NCBI GenBank assembly: GCA_025927435.1
Contig: JAICLM010000022.1
Span: 1 to 15,072 of the forward strand
From: Thermoleophilia bacterium
Lineage (GTDB): Bacteria > Actinomycetota > Thermoleophilia > Gaiellales > Gaiellaceae
DNA: 15,072 bases
Direction of reading: 5' to 3'
In this document: positions 8,802-15,072 of the stretch, in pieces
Numbering within the stretch: position 1 is the first letter of the stretch
How the letters are laid out: each line of letters begins with the position of its first letter
Notes under the pieces: model-generated
What the model was told of the DNA's origin: nothing
What the model saw: the letters and a program-made list of their open reading frames with translations, nothing else
Database searches by the model: none
Position numbers and translations under genes: made by a program

Positions 8802-8814
8802 TCCGGTGATGCTA
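8802..8814 (-). promoter_or_regulatory. Candidate leaderless promoter of the AI-2E-family gene
   Basis: TAGCAT (complement of 8809-8814) lies seven bases before ATG 8801; no Shine-Dalgarno site is visible. It faces the plus-strand gene starting at 8898, so 8802-8897 is a divergent control region. Confidence 0.5.
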
Positions 8815-8882
8815 GCTCCGGGGCCGCACGGATCCAGGGAAATCTGGCGCTTTCTCTCTGGGAGGAGCCGCGGCGGTTCGAT

Positions 8883-8889
8883 AAGGTGG
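8883..8889 (+). promoter_or_regulatory. Ribosome binding site deciding the start of the LytM-like gene
   Basis: AAGGTGG, one mismatch from AAGGAGG, lies eight bases before ATG 8898 and supports that start over GTG 8886. The same stretch contains TAAGGT (8882-8887), which could instead be a -10 box ten bases before ATG, as in the near-leaderless pattern of its neighbours. Confidence 0.5.
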
Positions 8890-8897
8890 CGCGCGAC

Positions 8898-9662
8898 ATG
8901 CCGTCCTCGCGCCCCAACCGGAGGCGGCGGGTCGAACGCCACCAGGCGCGCACCGCGCGCCGGGCGCGCCGGGTCGCCCTCCTCGTCGTCCTCTCCGCGG
9001 TCTTTCTCGTGGCCATCGCACTGACCGCGTTCGGCAGCACGACGTCGCCGACGTCGGCCATCGTCCCGCCGAAGAGTCTGGGCGTCGCGCAGACGCGGCC
9101 GACGACCGAGATCGTCGCCCAGCGTGGCCAGGTGCGCCTGCAGCTTCCGATCTCGCAGAGCCGCCTGACGGCGATCGGCTACCACTCCGCCGGCACCGGC
9201 GCCCTCATGCTCACTCCGGTCGGGCACCAGGCCAACGAGGGACTCGTGCAGCGGATCGTGCACGGCATCTTCGGCGGCCGGGGCGGCTCGCCGACGTGGT
9301 ACCAGCTCGCCGGCGGCGGCACGTCGGCGCTCGACGTCGGCGCACCCATCGGCAGTGACGTCTACTCGCCGGTGGACGGAACAGTGGTCGCGATCCGGCC
9401 CTTCGTCATCCAGGGCAAGGCCTACGGCTCCGAGATCGACATCCAGCCGCAGAATGCTCCCTCGGTCGTCGTGGCCGTGACCCAGCTCGTGTCCGACCCG
9501 GCGCTGACCGTCGGCACGCCTGTGGTGAGCGGGGCGACAAAGCTCGGGCGGGTCGCCGACCTCGCGGCCGTCGAGGAGCAGGCGCTCGCGCGCTACACGA
9601 ACGACGCCGGGAACCACGTGACGATCGAGCTGCGCGCTGCCCCGGTCCTCGCGACCGGCTAG
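8898..9662 (+). CDS. Membrane-anchored degenerate M23/LytM-like protein
   Basis: ATG 8898 to TAG 9660-9662 encodes 254 residues. A very basic N-terminus (RPNRRRRVERHQ) precedes one membrane helix (27-45); the rest should be extracytoplasmic. Residues 132-248 follow the M23 peptidase fold: DVGAPIGSDVYSPVDGTVVA (146-165) matches the usual 'D...p.GtpVya..dGtV' strand pair, and GTPVVSGATKLGRV and NHVTIELR match its later strands. The zinc-binding set is broken: the usual HxxxD histidine is replaced (GTSALD keeps only Asp146), and the HxH motif reads His240-Val-Thr. It is therefore probably not a peptidase, but a LytM-like binding or scaffold protein of the EnvC/NlpD kind. The YmdB-like gene follows after nine bases. 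Confidence 0.75.
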   Translation: MPSSRPNRRRRVERHQARTARRARRVALLVVLSAVFLVAIALTAFGSTTSPTSAIVPPKSLGVAQTRPTTEIVAQRGQVRLQLPISQSRLTAIGYHSAGTGALMLTPVGHQANEGLVQRIVHGIFGGRGGSPTWYQLAGGGTSALDVGAPIGSDVYSPVDGTVVAIRPFVIQGKAYGSEIDIQPQNAPSVVVAVTQLVSDPALTVGTPVVSGATKLGRVADLAAVEEQALARYTNDAGNHVTIELRAAPVLATG

Positions 9663-9671
9663 AGAGGCGCC

Positions 9672-10448
9672 GTGAAGATTCTGTTCCTGGCGGACGTCTT
9701 CGGCGTCCCCGGACGCCGCGCCGTCGAGGAGCACCTGGCGGCTCTGCGGGAGCGCTACGACGCCGATCTCGCGATCGTCAACGGAGAGAACGCGGCCGAC
9801 GGAGCGGGCATCACGGCCAAGCTCGCGGACAAGCTGCTCGCGGCGGGAGCCGACGTGGTCACGCTCGGCAACCACACGTACCGCCGCAGCGGGATCGCGT
9901 CCTATCTCGCGACGAGCGAGCGCGTGATCCGGCCCGCGAACTCCGGCTCGGAGGCACCCGGGCGAGGCCTCGCGGTCGTCGAGGCGCGGAACGGCGTCGC
10001 GGTCGCCGTGATCAACCTGCTCGGCCAGCTCTTCCTGCCCACACCGGTTTCCCCCTGGGAGATGGTCGACGCGCTGGTGGACGAGGCGCGGGCCGCGGCG
10101 CCGGTGGTCGTCGTCGACTTCCACGCCGAGGCGACGAGCGAGAAGGTCGCGCTCTCGACCTGGCTCGACGGGCGGGTGACCGCCGTGATCGGCACGCACA
10201 CGCACATCCAGACGAACGACGCGCGCATCCTGCCGGGTGGAACCGCCGCCCTCAGCGACGCCGGGATGACGGGCCCGCACGACTCGGTGATCGGCGTGCG
10301 GTCGGAGCTCGCGATTGCCCGGATGCGGACCCGCCTACCCGTCCGGTTCGAGCCGGCGGAGGGCGGCGTGCGACTGGAAGGCGCGCTCGTGACGTGCGCC
10401 GCTGAGGGACGGGCCGAGGCGATCGAGCTCGTGCGCGTCCCGGCGTAG
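9672..10448 (+). CDS. YmdB/TIGR00282-family metallophosphoesterase
   Basis: GTG 9672 to TAG 10446-10448 encodes 258 residues, matching the family (about 260). The di-metal site is complete: Asp8 (LFLADVFG), Glu39 and Asn40 (NGENAADG), Asn67 and His68 (LGNHTY), His151 (DFHAEATSEK), His176 and His178 (IGTHTHIQTND). LPGGTAALSDAGMTGPHDSVIG (188-209) is a further signature. Bacillus YmdB hydrolyses 2',3'-cyclic nucleotides and affects RNA turnover and biofilm choice; the same chemistry is likely here, with the in-vivo role unknown. GAGAGG lies four bases before the GTG. It is probably cotranscribed with the LytM-like gene. Confidence 0.93.
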   Translation: MKILFLADVFGVPGRRAVEEHLAALRERYDADLAIVNGENAADGAGITAKLADKLLAAGADVVTLGNHTYRRSGIASYLATSERVIRPANSGSEAPGRGLAVVEARNGVAVAVINLLGQLFLPTPVSPWEMVDALVDEARAAAPVVVVDFHAEATSEKVALSTWLDGRVTAVIGTHTHIQTNDARILPGGTAALSDAGMTGPHDSVIGVRSELAIARMRTRLPVRFEPAEGGVRLEGALVTCAAEGRAEAIELVRVPA

Positions 10449-10455
10449 CGCCGGG
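10439..10455. terminator. Perfect 7-bp hairpin at a convergent gene junction
   Basis: CCCGGCG-TAG-CGCCGGG is a perfect inverted repeat whose 3-base loop is the stop codon of the YmdB-like gene. It ends one base before the stop codon of the convergent GT-C-like gene. It lacks a T-tract on either strand, so a terminator role, perhaps bidirectional, is plausible but not shown. Confidence 0.45.
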
Positions 10456-12285
10456 CTAGAACGTCGGTCGCGGGACGGCGATCTCCCGGTCCTCGTACAG
10501 CTCGTCGGCGACCGGCGCCCTGGGTTCGTCGCGCTGCTGCGCCACCAGCTGCCGGAGCGGAACGGCCGGCGCGAGGAGGGCGACAGCGGCAAACGGATAG
10601 AACCACGGGATGTACGTGTAGAGCCAGTAGGTCACGACGAGCTCGAAGCCGGCGAGGAGAACCGCCGTGAGCGCAGCGAGCTGCAGCGGGGACTTGCGGC
10701 GCGGGAAGAAGGCGAGCGCGAATGCTCCCGCGAGCAGCAGACCTTGCAGGAAGCGCTGCACGAGGTGAAGATCCGGCAACCCGCGGGCGTGGTACTGCCG
10801 CCAGTCCCAGAGCGACCACGGCGCAGCCCGTCCGATCTGGAAGCCGACCGTCCGCGTCCAGAAGACATGCGCCTCGTGGAACGGGTCCGGTGCAAGCAGG
10901 AGAATCGAGAAGGCCGCGAGCGTGGCGGCGACGAACCCGAGCGCGAAGCGGGCGCTCGGCCTCCGGCCCGGGTACGTGAGCCAGAGCGGCGCGACGAGCA
11001 GCGACGCGAACTTCGTCCAGCCCGACAATGCCGCGAAGACGCCCCGGGCGGCCGGTTTCGAGACGAGCCAGAAGCCCCAAACGAGGAAGCACGGCATGAG
11101 CGCGTCGTTCGTGTTCGAGTTCGAGACGTACTGCGTGAACGGGTATGCGGCCCACGCGAACGCGAGCACGGCGCCGAGCCGCTGGCCGCCGAAGCGCAGC
11201 CCGACGAGGAAGAGACCGAGCATGGTGAGCAGGTCGAACGCGATGGACGTGAAGTGCGCCGCGGGCAGGTCGTCCCACTTCCCGCTCCAGCCGACCGCGA
11301 GATAGCCGGGGATGTACGACTCGTACGCGACCGGGCCGTACGTGTCCCCCTCGGGATTCGCGCTCTCGCAGCGCCCGTTGGTCTGGACCCACTCGCGGAT
11401 CTCGCCCGATGCGTCGGCAGTGCCGCAGGACTTCTTCGTGTGCTCGATCGGGAAGTTCCCCCACGGCGGCTGGCCCTCCCTCACGATCCGCTCGGCGCCG
11501 ATCACCCCCGAGTAGCCGACGTCGATCACGTTCGAGCGCTCGATGTTGAGCCCGACCCGGAAGCCCGCGAGGAAGATCGTCGCGCCGAGCAACACCCACA
11601 CCGGCCAACGCGGCGCACCGGGCGTGCCTCGGTTCCGGAAGCCGACCCACAGCCCGCGCAACACCACCCAGAAGAGCAGCGGATAGAAGAGCGGCACCGC
11701 GGTGAACACGTCGCCGTGGTTGAAGAACCAGAGCGAGGCCGTCGGCGAGAGGAGGAAGAGCAGGTCGAGGTTCCGCAGCGAGAACGGCCGCCGCCAGTCG
11801 CCGAGGCCGACGAGGAAGACGAGGCAGAAGCCTCCCCAGACCCACGGGTTGTTGATCGCGGTGCCGCCGAACGCGCCGGGCGAGCCGCGCGCCATACCCC
11901 AGGCGACCTGGGGCCCGGTCCAGGCCTCGGTCACCTCACCGGTCGAGTCCAAGACGTTTCCCTCGGCGATCTCCCCGGCGTTCCCCCACCAGATCTTCAC
12001 GGTCCAGGCTCCGGTCTTCGGGTCGTACGTCGCTTCGTGGCTGCGGCCGTGGTGCGGGTAGCGCGAGAGCCACGCCGCCACCTTCGGATCACGCTCGAAG
12101 GTCGCGAACGCCTGCTGCTTGTCGAGCGAGGAGTGCTTGGGCGGCGGGACGAGCGGCGTCTGGACGAGGTGCCCCTTCCCGTCGAAGACGGGACCCGTGG
12201 AGGTGGTGCCCGTCGAGGCTAGTGCCGCGGGGGCGAGCACGCCGACCGCGAACGCGACGAAGGCGGCGGCGAGGAGGCCCCTCAC
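10456..12285 (-). CDS. Large GT-C-like polytopic membrane protein with signal peptide and extracytoplasmic N-terminal domain
   Basis: GTG 12285 to TAG 10456 encodes 609 residues. Residues 1-24 look like a signal peptide (ending APAALAS). Residues 46-135 are a soluble domain with KVAAWLSRYP, ATYDPKTGAWTVKIWWGN, GEIAEGNVLDSTGEVTEAWT and GPQVAWGMARG; this resembles PepSY-type repeats, tentatively. From residue 148 on there are about ten membrane helices with a long outer loop (250-345) containing NVIDVGYSGVIGAERI and DTYGPVAYESYIPGY, and a later YVSNSNTNDALMP. These patterns fit GT-C/GT87-like transferases that use polyprenyl-phosphate sugars at the outer face. The GTGA overlap with gtrA implies coupling and a shared pathway. 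Acceptor and sugar are unknown. The tail (PVADELYEDREIAVPRPTF) is cytoplasmic. Confidence 0.8.
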   Translation of the reverse strand: MRGLLAAAFVAFAVGVLAPAALASTGTTSTGPVFDGKGHLVQTPLVPPPKHSSLDKQQAFATFERDPKVAAWLSRYPHHGRSHEATYDPKTGAWTVKIWWGNAGEIAEGNVLDSTGEVTEAWTGPQVAWGMARGSPGAFGGTAINNPWVWGGFCLVFLVGLGDWRRPFSLRNLDLLFLLSPTASLWFFNHGDVFTAVPLFYPLLFWVVLRGLWVGFRNRGTPGAPRWPVWVLLGATIFLAGFRVGLNIERSNVIDVGYSGVIGAERIVREGQPPWGNFPIEHTKKSCGTADASGEIREWVQTNGRCESANPEGDTYGPVAYESYIPGYLAVGWSGKWDDLPAAHFTSIAFDLLTMLGLFLVGLRFGGQRLGAVLAFAWAAYPFTQYVSNSNTNDALMPCFLVWGFWLVSKPAARGVFAALSGWTKFASLLVAPLWLTYPGRRPSARFALGFVAATLAAFSILLLAPDPFHEAHVFWTRTVGFQIGRAAPWSLWDWRQYHARGLPDLHLVQRFLQGLLLAGAFALAFFPRRKSPLQLAALTAVLLAGFELVVTYWLYTYIPWFYPFAAVALLAPAVPLRQLVAQQRDEPRAPVADELYEDREIAVPRPTF

Positions 12286-12746
12286 CGCGCAGAGCGCCGC
12301 CGGAACGACCAGAGCTTGTTCCCGACGAAGTTGAGCGGTGTCACGGCGACGATCGCGACGGCCTGCGCCGGCAGCTTGGCGAGCCCTCCCTGAGCGATCA
12401 GGAGGTGAAGGACGAAGAGGTTCGCCCCGAGCGCGGCGAGCGACACGACGAAGAAGCGCATTCCCTGGACTCCGAAGTGCCCCCGCAGCTCGCGAAACGT
12501 CCAGAGGCGGTTCCACGTGTAGTTGCTCGTCACGGCGACCAGGAACGAGCAGGTCGCGGCCACCAGGTAGTGGACTCCCTCGTGCAGGAGGGCGTCGTAG
12601 ACGGCGAGGTTGATGAGGTAGCCGACTACGCCGACCACGCAGAACTTGCCGAGCTGCTGCCAGTTCCGGACCGACAGGAGCGAAGCGACCAGGCGCGGCC
12701 GCGGTTGCTGGAGAGTGGCGGCCGGGCGTCCCACCGTGGCCCGCAA
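12282..12746 (-). CDS. GtrA-family membrane protein
   Basis: TTG 12746 to TGA 12282 encodes 154 residues with four membrane helices at about 32-50, 60-77, 95-117 and 124-142. GtrA signatures are FCVVGVVGYLINLAVYDALL (35-54), FLVAVTSNYTWNRLWTFRE (68-86) and TPLNFVGNKLWSFRRR (136-151). GtrA proteins are thought to move polyprenyl-phosphate-linked sugars across the membrane for a partner transferase. AGGAG seven bases before TTG fixes this start; GTG 12734 is the alternative. The stop codon overlaps the GTG of the GT-C-like gene (GTGA), and the PRC-like gene ends 17 bases upstream. Confidence 0.93.
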   Translation of the reverse strand: MRATVGRPAATLQQPRPRLVASLLSVRNWQQLGKFCVVGVVGYLINLAVYDALLHEGVHYLVAATCSFLVAVTSNYTWNRLWTFRELRGHFGVQGMRFFVVSLAALGANLFVLHLLIAQGGLAKLPAQAVAIVAVTPLNFVGNKLWSFRRRSAR

Positions 12747-12752
12747 GGTAGC

Positions 12753-12758
12753 GCTCCT
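12753..12758 (-). promoter_or_regulatory. Shine-Dalgarno site supporting the TTG start of gtrA
   Basis: TAGGAG on the minus strand is followed by CGCTACC and TTG 12746, ideal spacing. It justifies choosing a rare TTG start over the internal GTG. Confidence 0.6.
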
Positions 12759-12763
12759 ACACC

Positions 12764-13132
12764 TCAGACCGTGGAAACGTGCTGCGGCTCGACCGACGGT
12801 CCGACCGGCTCGACGCTGCCGTCGGTGCTCACGAGGAGATCGCGGACCTCGCCGCCGAGGAGATCGCGCAGCGAGCGCGACCGATCACGATAGAACTCGA
12901 CGTCCTCGAGCAGCACGAGGGCCGAACGCAGCTCCATCGCTTCCTCCCCGAGGTCCGCCGCGGCGAAGACGAGAAAGCGGTGGCTCCCGTCGCCGCAGAG
13001 CACGACGAAACCGAGCGCGCGCCAGTCGAGAGGGTCGAGCAGCAGGTCGACCGACCGGCCGAGACGGATTCCGTGGAGCTGTACAGGAAGCTGCAGCAGC
13101 TCGGTGGCTGATCTCGACCCCATGCTCTGCAT
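12764..13132 (-). CDS. PRC-barrel-like small protein, 122 aa
   Basis: ATG 13132 to TGA 12764 encodes 122 residues; ATG 13123 is an alternative start, and the GAGGA before 13132 lies only three bases from the codon, so the second is possible. LPVQLHGIRLGRSVDLLLDP (15-34) followed by ALGFVVLCGDGSHRFLVFAA (39-58) and SALVLLEDVEFYRDR gives the beta-rich pattern of PRC-barrel domains, which occur in photosynthetic reaction centres, RimM and many small actinobacterial proteins. No membrane segment or catalytic motif is present, so a binding role is likely. It lies between pcm (34 bases upstream) and gtrA (17 bases downstream) on the same strand. Confidence 0.75.
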   Translation of the reverse strand: MQSMGSRSATELLQLPVQLHGIRLGRSVDLLLDPLDWRALGFVVLCGDGSHRFLVFAAADLGEEAMELRSALVLLEDVEFYRDRSRSLRDLLGGEVRDLLVSTDGSVEPVGPSVEPQHVSTV

Positions 13133-13166
13133 CGTTCCTCACCCCTCGGCCGATACGGAAACTCCG

Positions 13167-13796
13167 CTACCGACCGGCAACGAGAGGCACGAAGCGGCAG
13201 GGAACCGATCGCAGGACGGCCGGGCCCTCGGGCGTACGCACGACAACCTCGAGCCACTGGCCGCCGGAGCCCCCCACCGGGACGACGAGACGGCCGCGCG
13301 GCTCCAGCTGGTCGTAGAGCGCGGGCGGAGCCTCGAGCGCAGCCGCGGCGACGGCGATCGCGGCGAACGGCGCGTGCTCGCGCACGCCGAGCGTGCCGTC
13401 GCCCACGTGGAGGTGCACGCGACCTTCGTACCCCGCCGCGGCGAGGTTCGCGCGAGCCGCCTCCGCGAGCTCCGGGATCCGCTCGATCGTGTGCACCTCG
13501 GCTGCGAGCTCGGCGAGCACTGCGGCCTGGTAACCCGAGCCGGTGCCGACGTCGAGCACCCGCTCGCTCCCCTGCAGCGCGAGCTGCTCGCAGATGAGCG
13601 CGACCATGTACGGCTGCGAGATCGTCTGCTCGTCGCCGATCGGCAGCGCGGCGTCGGCGTACGCCGCGTCGCGGACCCCTCGAGGGACGAAGAGCTCGCG
13701 AGGCACGCGTCCCATCGCGGCGAGCACGCGCTCGTCGCCGATGCCGCGCCGGCGCAACTGCCGCTCCACCATCTCGGTCCGCTCGTCAGCCGACAC
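13167..13796 (-). CDS. pcm: Protein-L-isoaspartate O-methyltransferase
   Basis: GTG 13796 to TAG 13167 encodes 209 residues, the normal size. It transfers a methyl group from SAM to damaged L-isoaspartyl residues as the first repair step. Visible features are MVERQLRRRGIGDERVLAAM (9-28), VPRELFVP (31-38), the substrate-site Ser60 in TISQPYMVA, SAM motif I RVLDVGTGSGYQAAVLAEL (79-97), and acidic Glu105 (HTIERI) that should bind the SAM ribose. The C-terminus (LVVPVGG...QWLEVVVR) matches the last family strands. The start overlaps the end of the upstream phosphatase-superfamily gene by 11 bases, which indicates coupling. Confidence 0.95.
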   Translation of the reverse strand: MSADERTEMVERQLRRRGIGDERVLAAMGRVPRELFVPRGVRDAAYADAALPIGDEQTISQPYMVALICEQLALQGSERVLDVGTGSGYQAAVLAELAAEVHTIERIPELAEAARANLAAAGYEGRVHLHVGDGTLGVREHAPFAAIAVAAAALEAPPALYDQLEPRGRLVVPVGGSGGQWLEVVVRTPEGPAVLRSVPCRFVPLVAGR

Positions 13797-15072
13797 CGGC
13801 CAGCGTCTCCATCGACTCCGGCACCGCGACGCCGAAATGGGCCAGCACGGCCGGGGCCACGTCCGTGATCCGCCGAATCTCAGTGTGGAGCCCGACGGTC
13901 ACGACCGGCACGAACGAGTCGCCGGTGACGAGCGAGCCGTGGCTGCCGCCGCCCGCGTGGTGGCGGCCCCCGAGGTCCGCGAGCTCCCAGCCCTCGGCGG
14001 CGGAGACGAGCAGCTCGCCGCCGTTCGGGTTCGCGAGCGCCGAGCGCGCGCGGTGGGCAGCGTCGGGATGCTCGAGGCCCGCCGCCGGGCCGTCCGCGCC
14101 GTCCCGGCGGGCGACGACCTCGTCCCCCTCGAGACGGAGGGTCACGTCCACCGCCGGGAAGCCGTCGAGCCGCCGCGCGAGCTCGGCTGCGTCGAGCCGC
14201 GCACCGGGCAGGAGGTAGACCTGGCCGGCGCGGTTCGAGGCGGTGACGACGACCTGCCCCCGGAGATCCGCGAACCGGTCTTCGAGGTGTGCGACCTGCC
14301 CGACCGAAGTCTGGCCGTGATCGGAGAGCAAGGCGACGGCGTAGCGCTCGAGGAACTCCTCCGGCCCACCGGCCGCCTCGAGCAACGTCCCGATCGCCGC
14401 GTCGGCCTGCTCGAGCGCCCGGTCGGCCGCCTCGCCGTCCGGGCCGGCCGCGTGCGAGGCGAAGTCGTAGCCGGAGAGGTAGAAAGCGAGGAAGTCGAAG
14501 CCGTCGCGGGTGACGAGCCACCGGCCCACGGCGGCGGCGTAGGTGTCGACCGAGCCCGCGCGGCGGCTCCGCACCGCGAACGGCGCTCCCGTGCGGTCCG
14601 ACTCGAACAGGCCGTAGAAGAAGAACCGGCGTGGCCCGTAGGCGGCGCGGCTCACTCCGGGCAGGGTCGCCGTGTGACGATGGCGGCCGCGGTAGCACGT
14701 GATGTTCACCGCCGCCGCGACGAGACCGGCGTCCTCGAGCGCCTCGTAGACGGTGACGGCGCCCGGCGCGAGGTGACGGGCGTTCATGTTGAAGATCGGG
14801 TCGAGGAGCGACTGCGAGAGCCCGGCGGCCCGGAGGGCGGCGAAGGAGGAGCCGTACTCCACGATCCGCCGCTCCTTTCGATTCCACCAGACGAGCGAGG
14901 GGATGTGGTGCACCCCCGGCCCGGCGCCGGTCGCGATCGAGCTGAGGCAGACGGGCGTGAGCGACGGAAAGACCGAGGTCGCCTGCCGGTAGTCACCGTG
15001 CTCGGCGAGGAACGACAGTGCCGGTGCGCGACCGCTGTCGACCGCGCGCTCGAACGCCGCCGGGGTCATCCC
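13786..15072 (-). CDS. Alkaline-phosphatase-superfamily hydrolase (type I phosphodiesterase/nucleotide pyrophosphatase), 5' end missing
   Basis: At least 427 residues are visible and the frame is open to the right edge. A methionine at 15069 exists, but the first metal-binding Asp-Gly strand of this superfamily normally lies before this point, so the gene likely begins outside. Counting from that methionine, Thr38 in VFPSLTPVCLSSIATG is the expected nucleophile and metal ligand. Asp202 and His206 (SGYDFASHAAGP), Asp250 and His251 (LLSDHGQ), and His377 (GGGSHGSL) complete the two-metal site. Such enzymes cleave phosphodiester or pyrophosphate bonds in nucleotides, lipids or sugar donors; the substrate is unknown. 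It is the first visible gene of the run through pcm to the GT-C-like gene. Confidence 0.9.
   Translation of the reverse strand, partial: GMTPAAFERAVDSGRAPALSFLAEHGDYRQATSVFPSLTPVCLSSIATGAGPGVHHIPSLVWWNRKERRIVEYGSSFAALRAAGLSQSLLDPIFNMNARHLAPGAVTVYEALEDAGLVAAAVNITCYRGRHRHTATLPGVSRAAYGPRRFFFYGLFESDRTGAPFAVRSRRAGSVDTYAAAVGRWLVTRDGFDFLAFYLSGYDFASHAAGPDGEAADRALEQADAAIGTLLEAAGGPEEFLERYAVALLSDHGQTSVGQVAHLEDRFADLRGQVVVTASNRAGQVYLLPGARLDAAELARRLDGFPAVDVTLRLEGDEVVARRDGADGPAAGLEHPDAAHRARSALANPNGGELLVSAAEGWELADLGGRHHAGGGSHGSLVTGDSFVPVVTVGLHTEIRRITDVAPAVLAHFGVAVPESMETLAGVG

Noticed and set aside
8802..10280. Very long upstream extension of the AI-2E-family gene
   Set aside because: It is antisense to the LytM-like and YmdB-like genes, is Arg/Asp-rich with no motif, and vanishes once ATG 8801 is used.
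9902..11845. 647-codon minus-strand frame spanning the convergent junction
   Set aside because: It crosses two well-supported genes in another frame and is a low-complexity Arg/Ala/Pro shadow.
10744..12222. 492-codon open frame on the plus strand opposite the GT-C-like gene
   Set aside because: It is composed of Arg/Glu/Pro runs typical of an antisense shadow. The minus strand shows clear membrane helices and motifs.

Overview
The base composition is very high in GC, start codons are often GTG or TTG, and genes sit almost end to end. Several promoters place the -10 box 6-7 bases before the start codon. These traits and the protein families suggest an actinobacterial chromosome, most likely a deep-branching Thermoleophilia-type lineage (Gaiellales/Solirubrobacterales). 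That placement is inferred from style and gene content, not from a marker search. The window looks chromosomal: I see no mobile element, tRNA, rRNA or CRISPR array, and no gene-free stretch over 300 bases.

Layout. (1) 1-995, minus: the 5' part of a UbiD-type decarboxylase gene, preceded by a membrane-anchored DUF4232-like protein whose frame is broken once, near a G4 run at 590-593. A 15-bp palindrome overlaps the DUF4232 promoter. (2) 1073-7570, minus: a heme-precursor operon, hemB - hemL - an unrecognised ~170-aa gene - a 1183-aa fusion protein (class III nucleotide cyclase, STAND/AAA-type ATPase, TPR-like helices, SBP_bac_5 solute-binding domain) - a 55-aa single-pass membrane protein. (3) 7596-8801, minus: an AI-2E/PerM-family permease. 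(4) 8898-10448, plus: a membrane-anchored degenerate M23/LytM-like protein and a YmdB/TIGR00282 metallophosphoesterase. (5) 10456-15072, minus: an alkaline-phosphatase-superfamily hydrolase (5' end outside the window), protein-L-isoaspartate methyltransferase, a PRC-barrel-like protein, a GtrA-family membrane protein and a large GT-C-like membrane protein. These genes overlap or are spaced by a few tens of bases.

How the genes may work together. HemL makes 5-aminolevulinate (ALA) and HemB consumes it. The same transcription unit appears to end with a cytosolic receptor-like protein that puts a solute-binding domain of the DppA/OppA/SgrR type behind a cyclase and an ATPase switch. This is the most unusual object in the window: a periplasmic-type binding domain with no signal peptide, used as an internal sensor. 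Its ligand is unknown. The pocket Asp that holds the ligand amino group in DppA and OppA appears to be Gly, which argues against an ordinary peptide ligand. In the last operon, GtrA and the GT-C-like protein share a 4-base GTGA overlap and are likely partners in polyprenyl-phosphate-sugar glycosylation outside the membrane.
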